Below are positions 48,901 to 57,665 of a DNA stretch of 64,000 nt, in pieces (positions within the stretch are counted from its first letter, which is position 1; every line of letters starts with the position of its first letter). A program made the translations under genes and the position numbers. The notes under the pieces are model-generated. The model made no database searches. It was given only the letters and a program-made list of their open reading frames with translations, and was not told the origin of the DNA. The DNA lies in assembly GCA_009778595.1 (NCBI GenBank), contig WRJI01000002.1, positions 23,646 through 87,645 of the forward strand, written 5' to 3'. Source of the DNA: Peptococcaceae bacterium (GTDB taxonomy: Bacteria > Bacillota > Desulfitobacteriia > Desulfitobacteriales > Syntrophobotulaceae).

Positions 48901-50238
48901 TCAGAAGAACTTCTCAATCTTACTAATAACATCCGGCAAAGCAAAGATAACCACCTTATCATATTGCCGCAAAACTGACTCCCCATTAGGCACGATCACC
49001 TGATCCTGTCTCAGCACGGCCCCAACCAAACAATTCTGTGGAAACTTCACATCTTTGAGCTTCTTACCGGTCACCCGACTCTTCGCCGAAACGTTGATCT
49101 CCAACGCACTGGCTTTGGCCCCCTCCAAAAGGGCCAACATGGTGAACTTACCCCGATGTACCTGACGCATAATCACCTCCGCCGTGGTCAGCCGCGGCGA
49201 CATCACCACGTCGACGCCGACTTTTTGCATCAGGTTGATGTATTCCGGATGTCCCACCCGCACAAACGTCCGTTTCGCGCCACAATCTTTAGCCAACAAC
49301 GCCAACATTAGATTCAGCTCGTCGTCATGGGTTAGACAGATCACCGCATCCGCTTCCCCGACACCCTCCTGGCTGAGGAGCTCCACATCGGTCCCTTCCC
49401 CGAGAAGAACCTTCCCCCGCTTCAAATGTTTGGCCATCTCCCTGCACCGTGATTCCACAGGATCGATAACCTTAACCATAATCCCCTGATTCTCCAAAAA
49501 CACCGCCAGATGCCGTCCGGTCCGTCCAGCGCCAATAATCACAACATTCTCCACAGGCGAAATCTTCTCTAACCGTTTCCCCTCCAACATATCCAGAGAT
49601 CCGGGAGTCCCTATGAAGAAAACATTATCAAGAGGCTCCAGGTAATCATTACCATTTGGGATGATCATACGCTCACGACGCAGGATCCCCGCTACCAACA
49701 CACTTGGTGGCAACACCATCTCCCGGAGACTCAGATTAATCAAAGGCGAATCCTGCTGCAACCGTGTTTCCAGCAAACGAATCTTCCCATCGGCAAAATC
49801 GGCGACATCAAGAGCAAAAGGTGTCTGCAGAATCCGGGCAATCTCTCGAGCCGTCACAAAATCCGTGTTGATCGGCACATCCACACCCATGGTTTTAAAA
49901 AACCCGTTCTTGTCGGACTTAGCGCTGAAATAATCATCGTTCCGAATACGACCGATGGTAAACCCGATACCGGCGTCCTTGGCGGCGCGGCAAGCCACCA
50001 TATTCACCTCATCATTGTCTGTAACCGCAATGAACAGATCCGAACTCCTGACATGAGGATTATCCAGCATATCGGGACTGCACCCGTTCCCCTCAAGGGT
50101 CATCACATCCAGAGTGTTCTGAACGGCGTTCCTGCGATCCTCCTGTGCCTCAATAACCACAACATCATGATTCTCGCGAGACAGAAACTGGGCAACACTA
50201 TACCCGACCTTGCCGGCTCCAACAACTGTGATACGCAT
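48901..50238 (-). CDS. trkA: Trk potassium uptake regulatory protein
   Basis: This 445-aa protein has two RCK_N/RCK_C pairs. MRITVVGAGKVGYSVAQFL is the first NAD-binding loop, and VVIIGAGRTGRHLAVFL (about 235) the second. Each is followed by a TrkA_C part. It gates TrkH in response to nucleotides. It starts 7 nt after whiA ends. Confidence 0.93.
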   Translation of the reverse strand: MRITVVGAGKVGYSVAQFLSRENHDVVVIEAQEDRRNAVQNTLDVMTLEGNGCSPDMLDNPHVRSSDLFIAVTDNDEVNMVACRAAKDAGIGFTIGRIRNDDYFSAKSDKNGFFKTMGVDVPINTDFVTAREIARILQTPFALDVADFADGKIRLLETRLQQDSPLINLSLREMVLPPSVLVAGILRRERMIIPNGNDYLEPLDNVFFIGTPGSLDMLEGKRLEKISPVENVVIIGAGRTGRHLAVFLENQGIMVKVIDPVESRCREMAKHLKRGKVLLGEGTDVELLSQEGVGEADAVICLTHDDELNLMLALLAKDCGAKRTFVRVGHPEYINLMQKVGVDVVMSPRLTTAEVIMRQVHRGKFTMLALLEGAKASALEINVSAKSRVTGKKLKDVKFPQNCLVGAVLRQDQVIVPNGESVLRQYDKVVIFALPDVISKIEKFF

Positions 50239-50244
50239 ACCACG

Positions 50245-51201
50245 CTACCCCCTCCCCAAGGAATCTGCGATCTCCTCAACATGCTTCAGTCTGTGACTCA
50301 CACCCGATTTCCCGATCGGAGGATTCAAAGTCTCCCCCAGCTCCTTCAATGTCGCTTCCGGATACGCCAGACGCGATTGCGCAATCGCCTGCAGATGTTC
50401 CGGTAACGCATTAATCCCAATTGTCCGTTCAATTAAACGGATCTTCTCCTGTTGCCGTATCGCGGCATTAACGATTTTGGTTAAATTAGCCGAATCGCAA
50501 TTGACCTGCCTGTTCACCGTATTACGAACCTCTTTCATAACCCGAATATTTTCGAACCGCAACACCGCCTCATGGGCACCAAGCAAAGCCAGAAACTCCG
50601 CTATCTTGTCACTGTCCTTCAAATAAACCACATAGACATGCTTCCTAGCGGTCACGCCCGCTTTAAGCCCAAACCCATTCATCAACGCAGCCAACCCCTC
50701 CGCCAACTCAGCATCCCGGCAGACGATCTCCAAATGATAGCTGTTTTCGGGGTTGCTCATAGAACCGACCGCCAAAAAAGCCCCCCGTAGATAGGCTTTG
50801 CGGTCACACCGTTTCTTAATCAGATGGGGAGCGATCCCCGCGAAAGCCCCTCCGGCCTCATCAACAAACCCCAGTCTGTCCAGATCTCCTTGTTGACAAG
50901 CTAACCCCACCCCATAGGCGTTGTTCTTTTTCAGACGCATCTTTCGGCACACCGCCACCGTCGGCGGCAAAACCAGCAACGGTTTAGCTAACGTAAAAAC
51001 CCGCCTGGCAACCCCCGCGTTTTCGGTAGAAAACCGCAAACAACGGAACCGTCCCGCCTCCACAGGGATATCGGTACCCAAAGGCATCTCCGCCCCCATA
51101 TTAATCAAGGCTGCCAATTCGGCCAGCCGGCAACACTCTTTACCTTTTGGCCACCGAACCAACTCTTCCTTAGTCTGCGAACTAAAAGACAACTCTCTCA
51201 C
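50245..51201 (-). CDS. whiA: WhiA-type DNA-binding regulator
   Basis: This 318-aa protein has an N-terminal LAGLIDADG-like domain (CCRLAELAALINMGAEMPLG, YLRGAFLAVGSMSNPENSYHLE) and a C-terminal helix-turn-helix (LAYPEATLKELGETLNPPIGKSGVSHRLKHV). Firmicute WhiA affects cell division and chromosome traits. It lies in the conserved rapZ-yvcK-whiA order. Confidence 0.95.
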   Translation of the reverse strand: MRELSFSSQTKEELVRWPKGKECCRLAELAALINMGAEMPLGTDIPVEAGRFRCLRFSTENAGVARRVFTLAKPLLVLPPTVAVCRKMRLKKNNAYGVGLACQQGDLDRLGFVDEAGGAFAGIAPHLIKKRCDRKAYLRGAFLAVGSMSNPENSYHLEIVCRDAELAEGLAALMNGFGLKAGVTARKHVYVVYLKDSDKIAEFLALLGAHEAVLRFENIRVMKEVRNTVNRQVNCDSANLTKIVNAAIRQQEKIRLIERTIGINALPEHLQAIAQSRLAYPEATLKELGETLNPPIGKSGVSHRLKHVEEIADSLGRG

Positions 51202-51217
51202 CTACCTGCTTACCGCA

Positions 51218-52576
51218 CTATATCTCTTTGATCTTTTGTGTCAACAGAAAAGCCGCCACCAAATCAGTCTGCTCCTCAATCGGTTTAAAAATCATATATA
51301 ACCGCATCAGTTCCCGCCCCAGTTTTTGCGGATCATGGCGTACCATCTCATCATCGCCATAGAAATTCTTCTCAAAATAGGTCACGCCCAAAGCTTCTAC
51401 CCCGTCCCGATCCCCTTGAACCGGAACCGATCCCTGTTCCTTGTAGCGTTCAAGAATATCATCAGGTATGGTTCCCTCAGCAGCCAACACCGCGTTAACA
51501 ACTTTAGAACCGCAATGTTCCAGAATAACATTCAAATGATCCTTCGCCGAAAATTCATCCGTTTCCCCAGGCTCGGTCATAACATTGCTAACGTAGATAC
51601 AAGGAGCCACCGCCTCACTGATAGCCTCCGGGATTCCCTCCACCAGCAGATTCGGCAACACACTCGTATACAAGCTGCCCGGCCCCAGCACGATCAGATC
51701 CGCGTCCCCAATAGCCTTTAAAACCTCCGGTAAAGCGTGACATCCCGGAGGATTCAGCTGGAGTTTTTTAATATGGCCCCGCATACTGCGGATAGCCGAT
51801 TCCCCGTCAATAGACCGACCGTCGTCGAAACTCGCTGTCAACGTCATCGGATCTAATGTAGACGGATAAACCCGACCGTTCAGATCCAGCAATTTGCCCA
51901 CATGCTCGATACCCTTCAAAAAATCATCATACCGTTGAGTCATCCCGGCAATCAGCAGATTGCCCAGACTGTGACCGTCCAACGTGCCGCTGCTAAACCG
52001 ATACGAGAACAAATCCGAAATCAGATCTTCGCGCTCCGACAAAGCCACCATACAGTTGCGCACATCTCCAGGCGGATGCACCCCCAACTCACGTCGCAGT
52101 CGACCCGAACTGCCCCCGTCGTCCCCCACCGTCACAATCGCGGTCAGATTGCTCGTATAAGACTTGAGCCCCCGCAACAAAGCCGACAGACCCGTCCCGC
52201 CACCAACAACCACCACACGAGGACCCCGTTGGAGGTTGCGACGGTAGTACATCATATCCACAACGCGCTCTTCCCTGCCCGGCAACAGCACCGAAATAAT
52301 AGATTTAATCCCCCGGTTGAAACCTCGGAAGACAAAGAAAAAACCCAACACCACGATACCCAACCCCAACACCCGAATCCAAACCGTACCCTGACCGACT
52401 GTATACGGCATCAGACTGCGCAACAGGTTGTCCCAATAAGCGAGCATCTGCCAGGATCCCATAACCAAACATCCCAACAAAATGAGCAGAACACCCAACA
52501 CAGCCAAGAAAAAATAGCGTTTTATCCCCAACCCCGGAAACAACCATTTCAAAGCATTGTGCAGGCGCTCAGACAT
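51218..52576 (-). CDS. yvcK: YvcK/GlmR-type protein (CofD-like), with N-terminal membrane part
   Basis: This 452-aa protein has two N-terminal membrane helices (about 20-45 and 65-86), which many homologs lack. The CofD-like domain follows: VVVVGGGTGLSALLRGLK, IVTVGDDGGSSGRLRRE, GDVRNCMVALS and ADLIVLGPGSLYTSVLPNLLV. GlmR proteins bind UDP-GlcNAc and steer carbon to cell-wall precursors. The tether may place it at the envelope. The ribosome site upstream is a tandem duplicate. Confidence 0.93.
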   Translation of the reverse strand: MSERLHNALKWLFPGLGIKRYFFLAVLGVLLILLGCLVMGSWQMLAYWDNLLRSLMPYTVGQGTVWIRVLGLGIVVLGFFFVFRGFNRGIKSIISVLLPGREERVVDMMYYRRNLQRGPRVVVVGGGTGLSALLRGLKSYTSNLTAIVTVGDDGGSSGRLRRELGVHPPGDVRNCMVALSEREDLISDLFSYRFSSGTLDGHSLGNLLIAGMTQRYDDFLKGIEHVGKLLDLNGRVYPSTLDPMTLTASFDDGRSIDGESAIRSMRGHIKKLQLNPPGCHALPEVLKAIGDADLIVLGPGSLYTSVLPNLLVEGIPEAISEAVAPCIYVSNVMTEPGETDEFSAKDHLNVILEHCGSKVVNAVLAAEGTIPDDILERYKEQGSVPVQGDRDGVEALGVTYFEKNFYGDDEMVRHDPQKLGRELMRLYMIFKPIEEQTDLVAAFLLTQKIKEI

Positions 52577-52580
52577 CGCT

Positions 52581-52620
52581 GTTCACTCCTTATCATCACG
52601 GTTCACTCCTTCTCATCAAT
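52581..52620 (-). repeat. 20-bp tandem duplication at rapZ/yvcK junction
   Basis: Two 20-bp copies (17/20 identical) each contain AAGGAGTGAAC on the minus strand. One covers the rapZ stop, the other supplies the yvcK ribosome site. Confidence 0.75.
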
Positions 52621-53484
52621 AAACAGATCCCGATGATTCAAAACGGAATAATACCCAAGCTCTTTCAGATGCGTATGGGTCTCATTGGCGATGGCTACAG
52701 AACGGTGTTGTCCTCCCGTACAGCCGATGGCGACAACCAGATGATTTTTGCCTTCATCCAGATAATGAGGCAACATAAAATCAAGCAACGTATAATAATG
52801 GCGCATAAACTCCCTGGCCACCTCGTTACCAAAAACATAATCCCGTACTGCCTCATCATTCCCGCACAGCTCTTTCAATTCGTGAATGTAGTAGGGATTG
52901 GGCAAAAACCGCACATCGATCATGGTATCTGCATCCAAAGGGATCCCATACTTGAACCCGAAAGACTGGACAGAAACCGTCATCCGCCTGGGATCGTGGG
53001 CTTTCCCGAAAACTTTTCGCACCGTATCGTTCAGCTGGGCCGTTGACATATCGGACGTATCAATAATCATATTGGCCCGCCCGCGCAATTCCGCCAACTC
53101 CCTGCGCTCCACGGTAATCCCTTCCAGGATGTTGCCTTGAGGCGCCACCGGATGACGGCGCCGCGACTCCTTGTACCTATTCACCAACACCTCATCACTG
53201 GCTTCCAGATACAAGACCTCATATATTATGCCTTCGCTGGCCAGATCGCTGAGGGTCTCCACCAGAGACGTAAAGAATTCTCCCCCGCGCAAATCACACA
53301 CCACCGCCGCCCGGGGTAACCGGGAATGAGCGCACAGTTCCGCGAACTTCTCCAAGAGAGAAGGCGGCATATTGTCCACACAATAGAAACCGATATCTTC
53401 CATACAGCGCAGGGTTTCCGTCTTCCCCGCGCCGGAAAGACCCGTAATAACCACCAGATTCAGAAGCTGTTGCACAACATGCAC
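52603..53484 (-). CDS. rapZ: RapZ-type nucleotide-binding protein
   Basis: This 293-aa protein has Walker A GLSGAGKT (about 17-24) and a Walker B region. GIPLDADTMIDVRFLPNPYYIHELK and IGCTGGQHRSVAIA are the RapZ/YvcJ signatures. In other bacteria it binds small RNAs or nucleotides and links to GlmS control. It is the first gene of the five-gene leftward operon. Confidence 0.95.
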   Translation of the reverse strand: MHVVQQLLNLVVITGLSGAGKTETLRCMEDIGFYCVDNMPPSLLEKFAELCAHSRLPRAAVVCDLRGGEFFTSLVETLSDLASEGIIYEVLYLEASDEVLVNRYKESRRRHPVAPQGNILEGITVERRELAELRGRANMIIDTSDMSTAQLNDTVRKVFGKAHDPRRMTVSVQSFGFKYGIPLDADTMIDVRFLPNPYYIHELKELCGNDEAVRDYVFGNEVAREFMRHYYTLLDFMLPHYLDEGKNHLVVAIGCTGGQHRSVAIANETHTHLKELGYYSVLNHRDLFIDEKE

Positions 53485-53534
53485 TCCTTAAGCATTTTTA
53501 ACACCGGTATCAATATTATTTCCCGCTCATGTAT

Positions 53535-53562
53535 TGTATACCTTTTTAGGCTTGGTTGGCAA
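53535..53562 (-). promoter_or_regulatory. promoter of the rapZ operon
   Basis: TTGCCA (53557-53562), 16-bp spacer, TATACA (53535-53540) on the minus strand, 51 nt before rapZ. Confidence 0.65.
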
Positions 53563-53573
53563 TATAGTATTTA

Positions 53574-53598
53574 ACTAATGCGGTCTTCGACCGCAAGT
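53574..53598. repeat. hairpin repeat, copy 1
   Basis: CTAATGCGGTCTTCGACCGCAAGT: a 7-bp perfect stem with TTC loop inside a conserved frame, like copy 2 at 53672-53696 but with compensating stem bases. Confidence 0.6.
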
Positions 53599-53671
53599 AT
53601 CCAGTATTCAGGATTCAGGATTCAGAATGTGGATTTTCTTGTTTTTTATTGATGTTGTTGCAACCTAAGCG

Positions 53672-53696
53672 ACTAACGCGGGCGTTGCCCGCAAGT
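53672..53696. repeat. hairpin repeat, copy 2
   Basis: CTAACGCGGGCGTTGCCCGCAAGT: the stem GCGGGC/GCCCGC has a GTT loop and the same flanks as copy 1. Stem bases differ but pairing is kept. No gene lies in the 53485-53843 gap. Confidence 0.6.
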
Positions 53697-53843
53697 GGCT
53701 AGTGGTGATGGTCTGAAATAACCAAATAAACAACGGCAATGCTCTTGAAAGGGCATAGCCAACCTCTTAAAATTGAATCTGCACAACACAATAATGAAAG
53801 GAAGGCTAGGCCGCACCATGGATACATTATTAACCGGATATCA

Positions 53844-55484
53844 TCAATTGTCAATTTGTTTGCGAACCACGCTTTCCCCGCCATACTTGCTCCGCAGCTT
53901 AGGTTTCTCAATCTTGCCGGTTGCGTTCCGGGGCACCTGATCAAAAAATATCTGATATGGCCTCTTATACCGGGGCAACTGCTCACAAAACTGCCGGATC
54001 TCTGACTCATCGCATGCCATCCCCGACTTAATCTCAACAATCGCCGCGGCGATCTCCCCCAACCTGTGTTCCGCCAGCCCAATCACCGCAACATCCTTAA
54101 TCTTATCAAAACCACGCAGGAAATCCTCAATCTGAACAGGGTAGATATTCTCTCCCCCGGTAATAATCACATCTTTCTTCCTATCCACAAGAAAAATAAA
54201 TCCGTCCTCGTCCTCGCAAGCCATATCCCCTGTAAACAGCCACCCCCCTTTCAAGGCGGCGGCAGTAGCTTCCGGATCCCTGTAATAACACTTCATGACG
54301 CCGTCGCCACGAAGGATCAGTTCCCCCACATCACCGGGGTTCACATCTTCGCCACTCTCATTCACAATACGTGTCTGCCAACCAAACCCGGCTTTCCCAA
54401 TAGCCCCTACCTTATGAATATTCCCCACCCCAAGATGAACCGCCCCAGGTCCGATAGATTCCGAAAGCCCGTAATTGGTGTCATACTCATGATGAGGGAA
54501 ATACTTCTTCCAACGCCGGATCAGACTTGGCGGAACCGGTTGGGCCCCAATATGCATAAGCCGCCAGGCGCTTAAATCATAATCCTCCAGCTTAACTTCG
54601 CCGCTCTCAATGGCATCCAAGATATCCTGAGCCCAAGGTACCAACAACCATACAACCGTCGCCCTCTCATGGGCCGCCGTCTCCAGAATCCACTCCGGAC
54701 GAATACCTCTCAACAGCACGGCACTGCCCCCCACCAACAGACTGCCGAACCAATGCATCTTCGCCCCTGTATGGTACAACGGAGGGATACAAAGAAACAC
54801 ATCAGAAATCGTCTGAGAATGGTGATTCTGCTCAACCTGACAAGACATAACCAGGCTTCGGTGGGTATGCAGAATCGCCTTGGGTCTCCCTGTGGTTCCC
54901 GAAGAAAAATAGATAGCCGCATCCTGCTCATCTGTAAGAACAATATCCGGCCCTATCACAGAAGCGTTGGCCGCCAGATCCACATAACTCTCAGCATAAT
55001 CCGGGGTCTCCTCTCCCACGAAAAACACCGAACTCAAACCATCCAAATCCTCACGGATGGTTTCCATCCGGCCAACAAATTCCGGCCCGAAGACCAACAC
55101 AGAAACCTGAGCCAATCCCAAGGCATACGCAATTTCATCAGCAGAGTACCGAAAATTTATCGGAACCACAATCGCCCCCGTCTTCAACACCCCAAAATAA
55201 ATCGGCAACCACTCAAGACAATTCATCAACAGGATACCAACCTTTTCGCCCTGCTTAACCCCACGGTCCAGCAACAAATTGGCAAACTGGTTCGCCCTCT
55301 CATCAAAAGACCGCCAAGTCAGCTCCTTGCGATAACGGATATTATGAGCCGTCTCCACCAACGCCAACTCTTTCCAAGCCTGTCCATTCGCCTTTTTCTC
55401 CTCTTGCTCCGGATTGATCTCCGTCAAACACACCCTGTCCCCATAATGCAACGCGTTTGCAACGAGATACTCCGTAATAGGCAT
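53844..55484 (-). CDS. acyl/aryl-CoA synthetase (AMP-forming)
   Basis: About 546 aa from the ATG at 55484 (MPITEYLVANALHYGDRVCL). It has AIYFSSGTTGRPKAILHTH (AMP-binding P-loop), NYGLSESIGPG, LFTGDMACEDEDGF and DRKKDVIITGGENIYPVQIE. The C-terminal catalytic Lys in GKIEKPKL is also present. It activates a carboxylic acid with ATP and CoA. Its place after a tyrosine T-box-controlled transporter hints at an aromatic substrate, which is only inference. The frame stays open upstream through the heptamer repeat. Confidence 0.88.
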   Translation of the reverse strand: MPITEYLVANALHYGDRVCLTEINPEQEEKKANGQAWKELALVETAHNIRYRKELTWRSFDERANQFANLLLDRGVKQGEKVGILLMNCLEWLPIYFGVLKTGAIVVPINFRYSADEIAYALGLAQVSVLVFGPEFVGRMETIREDLDGLSSVFFVGEETPDYAESYVDLAANASVIGPDIVLTDEQDAAIYFSSGTTGRPKAILHTHRSLVMSCQVEQNHHSQTISDVFLCIPPLYHTGAKMHWFGSLLVGGSAVLLRGIRPEWILETAAHERATVVWLLVPWAQDILDAIESGEVKLEDYDLSAWRLMHIGAQPVPPSLIRRWKKYFPHHEYDTNYGLSESIGPGAVHLGVGNIHKVGAIGKAGFGWQTRIVNESGEDVNPGDVGELILRGDGVMKCYYRDPEATAAALKGGWLFTGDMACEDEDGFIFLVDRKKDVIITGGENIYPVQIEDFLRGFDKIKDVAVIGLAEHRLGEIAAAIVEIKSGMACDESEIRQFCEQLPRYKRPYQIFFDQVPRNATGKIEKPKLRSKYGGESVVRKQIDN

Positions 55485-55562
55485 AAGCCAACATTCACTC
55501 CTTCCAATTAAGAGGAGGAGAAGGGAGCTCTCCCTCTCCCCCTCCCCACTTCTCACTTCTTG

Positions 55563-55643
55563 CTTCTCACTTCTCACTTCTCACTTCTCACTTCTCACTT
55601 CTCACTTCTCACTTCTCACTTCTCACTTCTCACTTCTCACTTC
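55563..55643 (-). repeat. heptanucleotide tandem repeat, about 11.5 copies
   Basis: Perfect CTTCTCA units (plus strand; TGAGAAG on the gene strand) lie between the symporter stop and the ligase start, with an imperfect continuation at 55549-55560. No CRISPR features are present. Confidence 0.95.
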
Positions 55644-55655
55644 GTCTCTCAACGG

Positions 55656-57209
55656 CTACCCCAAATCCTCACTCACCTTAACAACAACCGTTTGTTCATA
55701 ACAGGAGAAACACTCCTCAACAGCCTTCTTATCGTGAACTTTCGTCAGCCAACTGACGACAGGCACGATCACAAGCCCGGCCAACATAGCCAGAGCCCCG
55801 CAATTAATGGGGGACTTCAGAACCGCTGGGAAATAATCCTTCCCAAGAAAGACATTTGATATCATCAACGTTGTACTGAACAGGAAACAACACCACACTG
55901 AAATCTTGCTCACCCGTTTCCAATACAAGCCATATAGGAAGGGTGCCAGGAATGATCCGGCCAACGCACCCCAAGAAATCCCCATAAGCTGAGCGATGAA
56001 GGTAATCCCACCGCTATACTGGAAAATCGCGATCACAGAAGAAATCGCTATGAACACCACGATCAACACGCGAATACTGAGCAGTTGTCTCTTCTCATTC
56101 ATCTCCTTAATAACATGGCCCTTCAAGAAATCCAGCGTCAGAGTAGACGCCGAAGCCATAACCAAAGAAGACAACGTCGAAATCGAGGCCGCAAAGACCA
56201 AGACAACCACAACCCCAATCAGGATTTCCGGGAACCCGGAAAGAATGGTCGGAATGATCGAATCGTAAATGATGCCGCCATTGGCGTTGAAGGCGATCCC
56301 CTCCGCACCCGCGTACAGCCGTCCGAAACTGCCGAGAAAGTAGCACCCTCCCGCCACAACAAGGGCGAAAATCGTCGACACAATCGCGCCTTTGGTGATC
56401 ATGCTCTCAGACTTGATCGCGTAGAACCTCGACACCATTTGCGGAAGTCCCCAAGTGCCGAGAGATGTCAGGATGATAACCCCCAACAGCGACACCAGGT
56501 CAGGCCCGAAAAAAGACGTAAAGACCCCGGGGGCGCTACCGGCCGCCGGATCCGAAACATGGGCCAGGGAATTGATCGCCGCCGTGAACCCGCCGTTATC
56601 ATTCAGAACCACAGCGATGACCGCGACAATGCCGAGCAACATCACCATCCCCTGGATGAAATCGTTAACCGCCGTTGCAAAGTACCCCCCGGCCACCACG
56701 AAAACCGCGGTCAAAAGCCCCATAGCCAGAATACACCACTCAAAAGGCACCGAAAACGCCATAGAAAAGAGTCTGGACAACCCATTATACAGCGACGCGG
56801 TGTATGGTATCAGGAACACGAACACAATGATAGACGCTCCGATTTTCAAAGGCACCGACCCATACCGGGACCCAAAGAACTCCGGCATCGTCGCGCTTTT
56901 CAAATGATTCGTCATAACACGGGTACGCCGCCCCAACACAAACCAAGCCATGAGCGATCCGATGAAAGCGTTGGCGAGACCGATCCACACCGCCGCCGTG
57001 CCAAACCGCCAGCCGAACTGACCCGCATACCCAACGAAAACAACCGCGGAAAAATAGGACGCTCCGAAAGCAAACGCCGTCAGCCACGGGCCGACATCGC
57101 GGCCACCCAACACAAACCCGCTGACATTTGACGCTCTTTTGCGGAAATAGAACCCGACGAAAATCGTCACCGCAAAAAAGATCAGAAGAAGGCCCGCCTT
57201 GATAACCAT
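55656..57209 (-). CDS. sodium:solute symporter family transporter
   Basis: This 517-aa protein has about 13 membrane helices. It has [36 protein letters not shown] near the start (SSS core) and the later [17 protein letters not shown] motif. It probably takes up an organic acid or amino acid with Na+. It is preceded by a tyrosine-type T-box leader, so tyrosine or a related compound is a reasonable substrate guess. The start lies behind GAGGAGAGAGGTG. Confidence 0.9.
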   Translation of the reverse strand: MVIKAGLLLIFFAVTIFVGFYFRKRASNVSGFVLGGRDVGPWLTAFAFGASYFSAVVFVGYAGQFGWRFGTAAVWIGLANAFIGSLMAWFVLGRRTRVMTNHLKSATMPEFFGSRYGSVPLKIGASIIVFVFLIPYTASLYNGLSRLFSMAFSVPFEWCILAMGLLTAVFVVAGGYFATAVNDFIQGMVMLLGIVAVIAVVLNDNGGFTAAINSLAHVSDPAAGSAPGVFTSFFGPDLVSLLGVIILTSLGTWGLPQMVSRFYAIKSESMITKGAIVSTIFALVVAGGCYFLGSFGRLYAGAEGIAFNANGGIIYDSIIPTILSGFPEILIGVVVVLVFAASISTLSSLVMASASTLTLDFLKGHVIKEMNEKRQLLSIRVLIVVFIAISSVIAIFQYSGGITFIAQLMGISWGALAGSFLAPFLYGLYWKRVSKISVWCCFLFSTTLMISNVFLGKDYFPAVLKSPINCGALAMLAGLVIVPVVSWLTKVHDKKAVEECFSCYEQTVVVKVSEDLG

Positions 57210-57261
57210 CTTGAAACACCTCTCTCCTCAAGATTTAGGAACTGCCGGGCGTTTCAGAATA

Positions 57262-57600
57262 TAATAAAACGCCCACGGATCGTTAATCCGAGGGCGATTA
57301 TAGCGACATCAGCCGCAATACTCGCGGTACCACCTCAGTTTCACGCGGCCTCACAGCACACGCACTCACGGGGTATAGCCAACCCAGGATTAGGATTAAC
57401 ATTAGCTTGAGCAAATACCCCAAATGCTATAACGGGCATACCCGTCGCGACCTACTCAACGACAATCCCACAGGACGATTGCCATCTTTCAAGGCGAAGC
57501 TCCCGGGATGTATTCACTCGCCTGCTCCACATCGGCTTTCACCAACCGCCGACTCTCTGTGAGGAGCTTGAAAGAGAGCTACTTGTTCCCGATCAACGCT
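57262..57600 (-). promoter_or_regulatory. T-box riboswitch leader, tyrosine specifier
   Basis: On the minus strand: Stem I parts (GGTTGGTGAAAGCCGATG), specifier region GTGAATACATCCCGGGAGC, the invariant T-box sequence GAGGTGGTACCGCG (57322-57336), and an intrinsic terminator (57262-57296, stem CGCCC..GGGCG with TTTTATT). The codon at 57510-57512 reads TAC (Tyr), set between GAA and A as in tyrosyl leaders. Uncharged tRNA-Tyr should allow read-through to the symporter. Confidence 0.9.
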
Positions 57601-57619
57601 TTTCAAATATCTGATGAAT

Positions 57620-57648
57620 ATTATATGCTGTAAAACACTGAATGTCAA
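57620..57648 (-). promoter_or_regulatory. promoter of the T-box operon
   Basis: Consensus TTGACA (57643-57648), 17-bp spacer, TATAAT (57620-57625) on the minus strand. Confidence 0.9.
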
Positions 57649-57665
57649 TATTGTGTATCAGGCGA

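Noticed and set aside
54669..55511. 280-aa plus-strand ORF opposite the CoA ligase
   Set aside because: Antisense shadow with unusual composition; the ligase frame has all family motifs.
56085..57131. 348-aa plus-strand ORF opposite the symporter
   Set aside because: Rich in Arg/His/Gln/Pro, antisense to a clear transporter gene, and without a ribosome site.
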